Positions 10,730 through 18,777 of a DNA stretch of 64,000 bases are shown here, piece by piece. The notes beneath the pieces are model-generated. The model did no database searches. It had not been told where the DNA came from and worked only from the letters and a program-made list of their open reading frames with translations. How positions within the stretch are numbered: the first letter of the stretch is position 1; every line of letters starts with the position of its first letter. Location: the NCBI RefSeq assembly GCF_016765655.2, contig NZ_CP086107.1, forward strand, positions 1 to 64,000, written 5' to 3'. The stretch comes from Skermanella mucosa (GTDB lineage Bacteria > Pseudomonadota > Alphaproteobacteria > Azospirillales > Azospirillaceae). Made by a program: the position numbers and the translations under genes.

Positions 10730-11221
10730 ATGCACATCACTTCAAGCCTGTCCCGTCGCGCGTTCTGCTCCGTCGCTGCAGCATCGACTGCGGCCGTCAG
10801 CACTGTCGCTGCTGCGGGCTTCGCTCCGCCCACACTCTCCACTGCGGTGCCTGCTGGCGGTGACGAGTTCATCTTCGCTGCGTGCGCGCGTTATCGCGAG
10901 ATGACCGAGATCATCGCCGCGCATCAGGGCCGGATCGCTGCGGCATACGAACAGGCCATCCCCGTGATCGGGGAATTTCCGGAGAGTGATCTTGCAGCTC
11001 GCTCCGCTTGGCAGGAGCGCTATCAGTCGACCGATGCGTGGGCTTTGGAGCTGGAGCTGGACGACATCTGCGAAGAGTATGGCGAGGTTCTTGGCACGAT
11101 CGTCGACGCGCATCCCGTCACGCTCGCTGGCCTTCTCGCGAAGATGCAGATTTACCAGGAGACGCGCGACGATGTCGGATACGAGGACGAATTCCTCGAC
11201 ATCATCCTGGAGGACCTGTGA
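10730..11221 (+). CDS. Tat-signal hypothetical protein, stop codon donated by IS3
   Basis: 163 residues from ATG 10730, preceded by AAAGGA at good spacing. It opens with a twin-arginine signal (SLSRRAFCS, then an Ala-rich hydrophobic stretch ending near GFAPP), so it should be exported folded. The mature part is helical and acidic at the end (DDVGYEDEFLDIILEDL). No family recognised. The TGA at 11219-11221 is the first triplet of the IS3 inverted repeat: after removal of the IS the gene would continue LKAFT and stop at 12583, so only four residues are lost. Confidence 0.8.
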   Translation: MHITSSLSRRAFCSVAAASTAAVSTVAAAGFAPPTLSTAVPAGGDEFIFAACARYREMTEIIAAHQGRIAAAYEQAIPVIGEFPESDLAARSAWQERYQSTDAWALELELDDICEEYGEVLGTIVDAHPVTLAGLLAKMQIYQETRDDVGYEDEFLDIILEDL

Positions 11222-11271
11222 ACCGCGCCGGGTTTACCGGAGGCCCCATTTCTTGAGAGACTGGGGTCATC

Positions 11272-11600
11272 ATGACGAAACAGGCATCACCCAAGTACGC
11301 CCCTGAAGTCCGCGAACGCGCGGTTCGGATGGTGTTCGATCACGAAGGGGAGCACGCGTCGCAGTGGGCGGCGATCAGCTCGATCGCGGCCAAGATCGCT
11401 GCACGGCGGAGACGCTGCGGGGCTGGGTCCGGCAGGCCGAGCGCGACCAGGGCAAGCGGCCTGGTCCGACAACGGACGAGCAGGAGCGGATCAAGGCGCT
11501 GGAGCGCGAAGTCCGTGAGCTGCGCCAGGCAAACGAGATCCTTCGCAAGGCATCGGCGTATTTCGCCCAGGCGGAGCTCGACCGCCCGTTCCGGAAATGA
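11272..11600 (+). pseudogene. IS3 OrfA, frameshifted
   Basis: Begins [18 protein letters not shown], a standard IS3 OrfA start, but loses frame near 11398, where one G appears to be missing (expected KIGCTAETL). The rest continues in another frame as [16 protein letters not shown], then a leucine-zipper region and [14 protein letters not shown] to 11600. HTH and zipper are both present but on different frames. Confidence 0.88.
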
Positions 11601-12528
11601 TCGCCTTCATCGACGAGCAGCGCGCCGTCCACGGGGTCGAGCCGATCTGCAAGGTGCTGCCGATCGCCCCGTCGACCTACCGCGCCCATGCCGCCCGGCG
11701 GACTGACCCGTCAAAGGCGCCGGCCCGCTGGCGAAGCGATGCCGAGATAAGCGTGGTTATCCGGCGGATCTGGGATGAGAATTTCCAGGTCTACGGGGTC
11801 CGGAAGGTCTGGCGGCAGTTGCGGCGGGAAGGCCTTGCCGTGGCGCGTTGCACGGTAGCCCGCCTGATGCGGCGTATGGGGCTGAAGGGGGTGACACGCG
11901 GCAAGACGGTACGGACGACGATAAGCGACCTGGCGGCGCCGTGTCCGCTCGACCGGGTGAACCGTCAGTTCCGGGCGCCCCGCCCGAACACCCTGTGGCT
12001 GGCGGATTTCACGTATGTGGCGACTTGGCAGGGCTTCGTCTACGTGGCCTTCGTCATCGACGCCTTTGCCCGGCGGATCGTCGGCTGGCGGGTCTCCGGC
12101 ACCGCCCACGCCGGCTTCGTGCTGGATGCCCTGGAGCAGGCGCTTCACGACCGCCGACCTGCCAAAGGCAGCGGTCTCATTCATCATTCCGATCGCGGGT
12201 CGCAATATGTCGCTATCAAGTACACCGAGCGTCTCACCGACGCTGGCGTCGAGCCCTCCGTGGGAAGCGTTGGCGATTCCTATGGAGCTTTAGCTAACGC
12301 CGAAGGCGGTACAATGCCTTGGCCGAGACGATCAACGGCCTCTACAAGACCGAGGTGATCCGGCGCCGCGGACCGTGGCGCACCCTGGAAGCCGTCGAGT
12401 TCGCCACCCTGGAATGGGTGGACTGGTTCAACCACCAGCGCCTGCTCGAACCCATCGGCAACATTCCACCCGCCGAGGCCGAAGCGCGCTACTATGCTCA
12501 AACCGAGCACGTCGCCAGGGCAGCGTGA
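11597..12528 (+). pseudogene. IS3 OrfB transposase, broken by a 26-bp insertion
   Basis: OrfB is intact to about 12280: HTH_21 region, then the rve core with the first Asp in WLADFTYVATW and the second in HHSDRGSQY. A 26-bp stretch at about 12283-12308 sits inside the expected GDSYDNALAETING motif and shifts the frame, so the catalytic Glu (LAETINGLYKTE) is only in the frame ending at 12528. The product as read would lack the third DDE residue. Confidence 0.88.
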
Positions 12529-12597
12529 CTCAACCAAATCGGCCTCCGGTAAACCCGGTGCGGTTCACTGAAAGCGTTTACGTAAAGTTGGCAGACT

Positions 12598-12639
12598 CTG
12601 TGCTGGCGTTCTATAACACAGTGGCGAACGCCAGCACAG
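12598..12639. terminator. hairpin, possible terminator
   Basis: Perfect 14-bp inverted repeat: CTGTGCTGGCGTTC at 12598-12611 and GAACGCCAGCACAG at 12626-12639, with a 14-nt loop. It lies 12 nt after the TAA that would end the Tat-protein gene without IS3. No T-run follows, so rho-independent action is uncertain. Confidence 0.5.
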
Positions 12640-12666
12640 GGACGGCGGGAATGCCGGTGAAAAGAC

Positions 12667-13000
12667 ATGTCCGATGATATCCTTGTTCGAAGAGGGCTGG
12701 CCTCGAACGTGCCGTCGATCATTCGCGAGGCGCTTGGCTACTGGGAGAGCAAGCTTGCCGGGCGCAGAATGCCCGCCCGGCGGGATTTCGATCCGGTGTT
12801 CGAGATCCCGCACCTTCTGCCCTGGATCATGCTGGTCGATGTTCTGCGCGACCCGCTCGATTTCAGATACCGCGTCATCGGCATGGGCATCGCTGAGAGG
12901 TCCACGAAGGATTATACCGGCCGGCATCCACCTCCCGCTATCCAGTGACGGCGAGACGGTCGACATGATCTTCACCTTCGTCGCCTACCGGACGACATGA
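12667..13000 (+). pseudogene. small PAS-family protein, internally deleted
   Basis: Starts MSDDILVRRGLASNVPSI and continues with a PAS_5-like core (PHLLPWIMLVDVLRDPLDFRY, with a break counted after residue 20, then RVIGMGIAERSTKDYTGR). Shortly after TGR the frame stops; the other frame holds the usual C-terminal signature (PLSSDGETVDMIFTF). The middle of the domain, roughly 40-50 residues by comparison with the family, seems deleted. Such proteins are common stand-alone PAS sensors in Rhodospirillales. Confidence 0.65.
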
Positions 13001-13015
13001 CGAGTATCTGCTCGT

Positions 13016-13390
13016 TCAGAGAGCTTGTCCGACCGCTTTGGCCAGTGCTTCTGCGAGAGTCGCATCCAGATACGGCTTCTGAAGAACGGTGCTGGAGGGA
13101 AAGACGCCGTCGATTCCGTCCGTTCCATACCCGGTCGTGAACACGACCGGCACGCCTCGGGACGTCAGCGCCTCGGCCACGGGAAACACACGTTCACCCG
13201 CAATGTTGACGTCGAGCACGGCTGCATCGAGCTCCGCTCCCACGAGCTCCATGGCACGCCGCACCCGCCCGACCGGTCCGACCACGACGCACCCGAAGCG
13301 TTCCAATGTTTCCTGGACGGCCATGGCGACCAGTACCTCGTCCTCGACGACAAGGACCCTGAGCGCCTGCAGGCTCTGCACTCCGGTCAT
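13016..13390 (-). CDS. stand-alone response regulator receiver protein
   Basis: 124-residue receiver domain from ATG 13390. Acidic pocket E16/D17, phospho-acceptor D60 (AAVLDVNIAGE), switch Thr in VVFTTGYG and Lys in LQKPY are all present; there is no output domain. Its ATG overlaps the stop of the upstream kinase (ATGA at 13387-13390), so it is the third gene of a regulator/kinase/regulator operon. Stand-alone receivers of this kind often act as phosphate sinks or partners of HWE kinases. Confidence 0.92.
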   Translation of the reverse strand: MTGVQSLQALRVLVVEDEVLVAMAVQETLERFGCVVVGPVGRVRRAMELVGAELDAAVLDVNIAGERVFPVAEALTSRGVPVVFTTGYGTDGIDGVFPSSTVLQKPYLDATLAEALAKAVGQAL

Positions 13391-15579
13391 CCCGTTGCTT
13401 TCCCAACGAAGGGAAAATCGATCACGCACCTGGCACCCGCGGGAGGGAAATCCAGGGTGACGTTGCCGTCCAGCTGGTTGGCCAATCCAGCTCCAATGAG
13501 CTGTGATCCGAATCCTCGCCGCGCCGGCGGCGTGACCGGAGGTCCGCCAACCTCCTCCCATCTGACCGAGAGACGGCATTCTCCCGTCACATCGACGATC
13601 GACCACCCGAGCCGCACCTGCCCGTCCGGTACGGATAAGGCTCCGTACTTGGCGGCATTGGTCGCCAGTTCATGGAAGGCCATGCCCAGGGCAACCGCAT
13701 CCTGGGGCGGCAACCACACGGCGGGGCCGTCGATTACGGCATGGCCACGGCCATAGGGCGCCAGTTCGGCCAGGGCGAGTTCGACCAGCGGCGCACCTTC
13801 CCAGTTGCCGCGCGTGAGGAGGTTATGGGCATTTGACAGGGCCAGCAATCGCCCTTCGAAGGACTGCACGAACGCTGCTGGCGTGGAGCACGACCGCGAG
13901 GTGTGCCGGGCAATCGACTGTACCGCGGCCAGGGTGTTCTTGACCCGGTGATTGAGCTCGTTGATCAGCAGCTTGCGGTGCTCCGCCTGTTTCTGCACGG
14001 TGCCGAACAGCCGGGCATTGTCAACCGCCACGGCCGCCTGTGCCGCAAGACCGACAACCAGCCGCTCGACGTAGGCCGTGAAAACGCCGGGCTCGCCGTG
14101 TCCGAGGATGATGCTGCCGAGCGTCTCTCCCGACCGGGAAATCACGGGTACCGCCAGGTAACTGCGGACCGGGGGATGGCCGGGGGGCATGCCACGATGC
14201 GGTGCATTGTGCCCGTATCGCGGATCCTGGGTGATGTCGTCGGATCGGACGGCCGTCTCGCCCCGGAAGGTCGGGCTGAACAAGGCTGTATTGCGGGGCA
14301 TGGGGAACCCGGCGAACATGTCGGAACCTGGACCTGACAGGGCGTGCAAGGTGTAGGCCTCACCACGCTCGTCGACCGCGTTGTAGAAGAAGGCTCCGAC
14401 CTGGGCGCCGGCCAGGCGGGTGGCACCGTCGGTGACGGACTGAACCAGTTGATCCAGATCCAGTTGCGCCGAGACCTCGGTCCCAACGTTGTTGATGGTT
14501 TCAAGCTCCTGGGCCCGCAGCCGCTCGGCTGCCGAGGCGCGCTCCGCATCCACGCGTGCCAGCGCCTGGGCCCAGGCGGCGGCGGATACCATGCCGGTCG
14601 CGAGAAGGCCGCCGACCGCGACGACCCACACCAGCTCACGTCCCGAGGTACCGTCCAGGCCATCTCCTGCCGCGTAAGCGACGGCCCAGTGCCGGCCCGC
14701 GACTTCCAGCGGGCGCTCTGTCCGATACTTCGCCCCGCCATCAACGCTCCAGCCGTTGGAGCGGTGCATTACGACTCCCGCGGCCGGATCGCCGTCGTGG
14801 ATCTCCAAGGCGACGCTGGGCTGTACCCCGCCAAGGAGTTTGCCGAGCAGGTCGTCGGCCCGAAACGGGGCATAGGCATGCCCGAGGAGAAGGCGCCGGC
14901 GCTCCTCGACGGTGTCCGGGACATCGCGCCCCCGGTACACCGGCACATAGATCAGGAAACCTGCCTGGGCATGCTGCCCGATCTCCTGCACCAGCCGGAC
15001 CTTGCCGGAGGCGGCGGGTTCGCCGGAGTCGCGTGCCAGTTCCATGGCCGCACGGCGCACCGGATCGGTCGCCATGTCAAAGCCGATGGCCGCATTGTTC
15101 CGGCTGTCGAGCGGCTCAAGGAACACGATCGAGTGGATCTCGCTCCGCGGAGCGTCAGGCCAGATGCGAAAATCATCAAGCCCCTGCCGATGCATATCCG
15201 CTTCCAAGTGTCCGACCTCATCCGGCGACACATGCGCACTGAAGCCGATGCCCTGAATTCCGGGATAGCGCTCAGGAAGGTTCAGCCGCGTCGCGAAAGC
15301 GGCGAACTCGGCGCGGGTCACGTCGTCGCTTGCCGTGAACAGGGCAGCCGTGGCCCGAAGGACCGCAACGTAAGTTTCCATGCGGTCCTGGATGGCGACG
15401 TGGGTCTGTTCAACCTCCTGGAGAAAGCGATCCTGGCCCTTGAGGTCCATCGCGCGCCAGGATCCAGCTGCCGCGACAGCCGTGGCGAGGCTCCCCACGG
15501 CCATGACCATCACCGGCCAGGTATAGCGCCTCCGCATCATTCCTCGCAGTGCTGAAGCGACGACAGAAGCGCTCAGCAT
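13387..15579 (-). CDS. CHASE-GAF-HWE sensor histidine kinase
   Basis: 730-residue membrane kinase. A transmembrane helix near residues 20-40, an extracytoplasmic CHASE domain (with YPGIQGIGFSAHV and AIGFDMATDPVRR), a second membrane helix near WVVAVGGLLATGMV, a GAF domain (RLAGAQVGAFFYN to AVAVDNARLF) and a C-terminal HWE kinase core with the H box LINELNHRVKN and N box FHELATNAAKYGAL. HWE kinases replace the classical HisKA/HATPase pair. It overlaps the upstream regulator by 7 bp and the downstream one by 4 bp. Confidence 0.93.
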   Translation of the reverse strand: MLSASVVASALRGMMRRRYTWPVMVMAVGSLATAVAAAGSWRAMDLKGQDRFLQEVEQTHVAIQDRMETYVAVLRATAALFTASDDVTRAEFAAFATRLNLPERYPGIQGIGFSAHVSPDEVGHLEADMHRQGLDDFRIWPDAPRSEIHSIVFLEPLDSRNNAAIGFDMATDPVRRAAMELARDSGEPAASGKVRLVQEIGQHAQAGFLIYVPVYRGRDVPDTVEERRRLLLGHAYAPFRADDLLGKLLGGVQPSVALEIHDGDPAAGVVMHRSNGWSVDGGAKYRTERPLEVAGRHWAVAYAAGDGLDGTSGRELVWVVAVGGLLATGMVSAAAWAQALARVDAERASAAERLRAQELETINNVGTEVSAQLDLDQLVQSVTDGATRLAGAQVGAFFYNAVDERGEAYTLHALSGPGSDMFAGFPMPRNTALFSPTFRGETAVRSDDITQDPRYGHNAPHRGMPPGHPPVRSYLAVPVISRSGETLGSIILGHGEPGVFTAYVERLVVGLAAQAAVAVDNARLFGTVQKQAEHRKLLINELNHRVKNTLAAVQSIARHTSRSCSTPAAFVQSFEGRLLALSNAHNLLTRGNWEGAPLVELALAELAPYGRGHAVIDGPAVWLPPQDAVALGMAFHELATNAAKYGALSVPDGQVRLGWSIVDVTGECRLSVRWEEVGGPPVTPPARRGFGSQLIGAGLANQLDGNVTLDFPPAGARCVIDFPFVGKATG

Positions 15580-15986
15580 TGTTGCCCTGGCTGCAGGACG
15601 GAAGCCACGGTTTTCAGGATAGCTCCATCGGAAACAGGCTTGATCAGGATGTCCGCTGCGAACTCCCTGCCGTCAAGGCAGGCCCGCTGGTAATCGCCCG
15701 TCAGGAAAATCACGGGCACTGCCCGCGATGCGAGTTCGGCCGCGACCGATATGCCGTCGATCGCCCCCCGAAGACCGATGTCGACGAGCGCCAGATCGGG
15801 TGGATGGCGATCCGCTTCCATCAAGGCTTCCGTGCCGGTACAGACAGGCCCGACAACGACATAGCCACTGGTCTCCAAGACTGCCTGGAAGTGCATGGCG
15901 ATCACCGGGTCATCCTCGCAAAGCAGAATGCGTGAGCTGCCTGCAGTGGACGACATCACCAGGGGATCCTTAGCCAGGTACATCAT
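15573..15986 (-). CDS. response regulator receiver protein
   Basis: Up to 137 residues; MSSTAGSS at 15956 is a possible later start. Acidic residues E24-D25-D26, phospho-acceptor D69 (LALVDIGLRGA), Thr in IFLTGDYQ and Lys in LIKPV make a complete receiver domain without output domain. It is the first gene of the operon and its stop overlaps the kinase start by 7 bp. The second receiver at 13016 is clearly divergent from it, so this is not a simple recent duplication. Confidence 0.92.
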   Translation of the reverse strand: MMYLAKDPLVMSSTAGSSRILLCEDDPVIAMHFQAVLETSGYVVVGPVCTGTEALMEADRHPPDLALVDIGLRGAIDGISVAAELASRAVPVIFLTGDYQRACLDGREFAADILIKPVSDGAILKTVASVLQPGQQC

Positions 15987-16299
15987 GCTTCTCGATCACA
16001 AAAGAAGCTGCGGAACTTACGATGTATATGGTTAACAAATGGCTAAAGCATACAACCCAAGGTGATAAATAAGGTAGGCATATATTATTTTGCTTCATTG
16101 AAACGAAAGGCCCCGCCCAGAGAGAACTGAGCGAGGCCAGTAGGCGGTTGAGCAGAAAGTGATCGAATGCCTGCGAGGGCACAGTTATAGTATCAGCGAC
16201 ACCAGCGTGGCGCTTGGTCTTATGCGGTCATACCTGATAGGGCACAGGCTGCGCAGGGAATGAAACACTCTCGGTATTCGCCTGTTAGGCGATCATGAC
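15987..16299. other. AT-rich intergenic region upstream of the kinase operon
   Basis: About 310 bp with runs such as TATATTATTTTGC near 16080, probably the promoter region of the minus-strand kinase operon. No small gene, IS end or clear operator is seen before the IS256 repeat at 16300. Confidence 0.4.
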
Positions 16300-17698
16300 G
16301 AGCTATAGCGGAATTTGGGTGACGAGGTGTTCAGGCGGCGCTGTGTGATGTCGGCACGCTGACCTCGATGCCGTCGCGGAATTTGACGCCTTGGATGATC
16401 TTGGGCAACTGGTTTTCGCCCTGAAGTCGCCGCCAAGTTCTGGATGCTGCCGAGATCAGCTTGAAGACCATGAGCTTGGCAGTGTCCTGGGAAAGCGCCC
16501 CCTTGGTGCGGACCGTCCGGTGCCGGACTGTGGCGAAGACGCTTTCTATAGGGTTTGTGGTCCGCACGTGATCCCAATGCTCGGCCGGGAAGCTGTAGAA
16601 GGCCAGCAGGGCATCACGATCTTTGGTCAGGCATTCGACGGCACCGGAGTACTTGGCGCCGTACTTCTTCTCGAAGGTATCAAGGGCATGCTCCGCCGCC
16701 TTGAGGTCGGGCGCCATCCAGATCTCCCGCAGGTCCTGCTTGACCGCGGGCTGGAGCGATTTCGCCACCTTGTTGAGAACATTAGAACTTTTATGAAACC
16801 AGCAGCGCTGATGACGCGTGCCGGGGAAGACCTCGTCGAGCGCCTTCCAGAAGCCCAAAGCACCATCGGCGACCGCCAGTTCCGGGGCGATTCCCAGCCC
16901 GCGGGCCTTCAGGTCGATCAGCAGTTCGCGCCAGCTCTGGGCGCTTTCGCGGACGCCGACCTGGAAGCCGAGCAGTTCCTTTTTACCCTCCGGCGTGGCG
17001 CCGATCATCACCAGCATGCACTCGGCGGCAGGCTCCATGCGGGCCTGGAGGTAGACGCCGTCGGCCCAGACATAGACGTAGCGCCGGGCCGACAGGTCCC
17101 GCCGCTGCCAGCGCGCGTAGTCGTCCGCCCAGCTCTCCTTCAGCCGCGCGATGACCGCCGGTGACAGGTTGGGCGCGTCCTTGCCGAGCAGAACGCTCAG
17201 CGCCTCCTGGAAATCACCGGCTGAAACGCCGCGCAGATACAGGATTGGCAGCAGGGCGTCGAGACTGGTCGTCCGGCGCGCCCAGCGCGGCAGCAAGGCT
17301 GAGCTGAACCGGATGCGCTCGGCTGCCGGACCGGGAGCGCGATCACGGACCTTGATCCGCTGGACCTCGACCGGCCCAATCCCGGTCTGGATCATGCGCT
17401 CCGGTCCATGGCCATGCCGGACCAACCGGTCCCGGCCGTCGGCCAGCTTCAGGTCTTTGCTGGCAGCCAGGAAAGCCGCCACCTCGGCTTCGATGGCCTG
17501 CTCCAACAACTGGCGGGCTCCCGATCGGAGAAGGGCCGTCAGGGGATCATCGATCTCTTCGGGCTGGCGAAGCCGGACAATGCTGGTATCTTCGTTCATG
17601 GCGTAGCGCTCCCTCGTGGAGGTTCTGGCAGGCGTCAAGCACCTACCTCGTTACGCCACCTTCCTCACCTCGTCATCACCCAGTTTCCCCCATAGCTC
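16300..17698 (-). mobile_element. IS256-family element
   Basis: Imperfect inverted repeats GAGCTAT at 16300 and its complement ending at 17698, both followed inward by GGAA and GGGTGA motifs and by ACGAGGTG. About 1399 bp with one intact transposase. No 8-9 bp target duplication is visible, so one flank may have been rearranged after insertion. Confidence 0.85.
16331..17599 (-). CDS. IS256-family (mutator-type) transposase
   Basis: 422 residues from MNEDTSIVRLRQPEE (an upstream start at 17638 is possible). DDE residues lie in YVYVWADGVYLQ (first Asp), LAVADGALGFWKAL (second Asp) and TTNPIESVFATVRHRT (Glu), with the conserved CWFHKSSNVLNKV segment. Full length with no frameshift, so probably functional. 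Confidence 0.95.
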   Translation of the reverse strand: MNEDTSIVRLRQPEEIDDPLTALLRSGARQLLEQAIEAEVAAFLAASKDLKLADGRDRLVRHGHGPERMIQTGIGPVEVQRIKVRDRAPGPAAERIRFSSALLPRWARRTTSLDALLPILYLRGVSAGDFQEALSVLLGKDAPNLSPAVIARLKESWADDYARWQRRDLSARRYVYVWADGVYLQARMEPAAECMLVMIGATPEGKKELLGFQVGVRESAQSWRELLIDLKARGLGIAPELAVADGALGFWKALDEVFPGTRHQRCWFHKSSNVLNKVAKSLQPAVKQDLREIWMAPDLKAAEHALDTFEKKYGAKYSGAVECLTKDRDALLAFYSFPAEHWDHVRTTNPIESVFATVRHRTVRTKGALSQDTAKLMVFKLISAASRTWRRLQGENQLPKIIQGVKFRDGIEVSVPTSHSAA

Positions 17699-18014
17699 CC
17701 GGTTCACAGGCCTGCGTCCAGAGTCACGCGGGAATTCGTCTCATGCCTTAAAGCTTATCGCAAGGAAGTCCTGAGCCGCGTCTGAGTTCTGTTGCGGCAT
17801 TGATGGGCATTGACGAGAACCTGTTCGCAGACAGAATGTGCAGACCCATGCTGATCGGGACACTACTTTGAGCTGAAGGAGGGCTGACGCGCGGGAGAGG
17901 GGCGGGCTATGTCTGCGACCATCGTCAACCAACGTTGGCGCATAAAACGGCCTGCGCCTGGCGGTTCGGGGCCTTGACGAATATGGAGGCCGGCCCTCTG
18001 AAACTGAGAGCCGC
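17699..18014. other. non-coding stretch between IS256 and an IS5 remnant
   Basis: About 316 bp. Open frames exist on both strands, but none has coding character or a recognisable motif. I see no repeat or regulatory element here. Confidence 0.35.
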
Positions 18015-18365
18015 ATGCCGTACAAGATCAACCAGAGCCGTCGCCATAAGATGCCCGGACGATTTCCCGCCACTCGCCGCGGTGATCGTCCCGCCGCGGT
18101 CAACGCGGTGCCGGGCGACAAGGCGCGAACAGCTCCGACCCAGCGCGACCTGCGCATCCTGCTGAACCGGGGGCGCGGCAGCTCGGCTGGCAGAAGGCGG
18201 TCGGATATGGCCGCCGCTCCTTCGGAGAGGTCGCCATGCTGCGCTACCAGGTCGTCATCGGCCGAAGTCTCCGGGCCCGGACTTTGCCTAGCCAGCCGGT
18301 CGAGGCGAACCCCTCTGTGCCAACGTCGGATGCAAAGTTCTCAACAGCATGACCAAACTCGTGCA
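18015..18365 (+). pseudogene. IS5-family transposase remnant
   Basis: Starts with the IS5-type opening MPYKINQSRRHKMP, then jumps to C-terminal sequence: AVIVPPRST, APTQRD and, in another frame, WQKAVGYGRRSFGEVAMLRY and IGRSLRARTLPSQ, ending near CANVGCKVLNSM. The central catalytic part is deleted and at least two frameshifts separate the pieces. It is related to the IS5 fragments at 31.1 kb and 57.4 kb. Confidence 0.75.
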
Positions 18366-18544
18366 AGGTCACCCGAGCAACACATCCCGAGGTCGAAATC
18401 CGCCCTACAGACGAATTTCGCACCAGTTGCGACAGGCGCGGCTCGGTCGGTGCCATCCCGGCGCCGGGATAGCGATTCCGGTTCGCACGCGGTTTTACGC
18501 TCGCTGCCGGCATCAGTGCCGGCCTGCGCGAGAGCCTAGGCGTT

Positions 18545-18774
18545 CTAGCGCCGGGCCCGGGTTTTGCGGCAGCAGGACAACGGGCACCCGGCAGCCCGGC
18601 TCCCCCAATCCGCCAGCCAGGTGTCCTGGTCGGCGAGGACGGCCAGCCGATCGCGCCACACGGTATCGGGCATGGCCCACTGCGGCCGTGCCGGGGTTCC
18701 CGGATCACCGCCGGCAGCGCCGCCGCGAACGGGCGGGCTGACGGTGGGGCTCCGGCCTGCAGGATCGTCCACAC
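18545..18774 (-). pseudogene. possible 5-prime fragment of a lost downstream operon gene
   Basis: Three nt after the ligase stop a GTG (18774) could start MWTILQAGAPPSARPFAAALP; another frame then continues ARPQWAMPDTVWRDRLAVLAD and TWLADWGSRAAGCPL to 18545. This looks like a coupled fifth gene broken by frameshift near 18710 and cut off before the IS5 remnant. No family recognised; it may instead be chance open frame. Confidence 0.35.
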
Positions 18775-18777
18775 GTC

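Larger units (their letters stand above)
11219..12567 (+). mobile_element. IS3-family element (damaged)
   Basis: 1349 bp with inverted repeats starting TGAACCGC and sharing GGGTTTACCGGAGGCC at both ends, and a 3-bp target duplication CTG (11216-11218 and 12568-12570), as expected for IS3. Both reading frames are broken (see the two pseudogenes), so it needs trans complementation to move. Confidence 0.93.

Noticed and set aside
17741-18157. 138-residue minus-strand frame
   Set aside because: Arg-rich with no motif, and it overlaps the IS5 remnant opening on the other strand.
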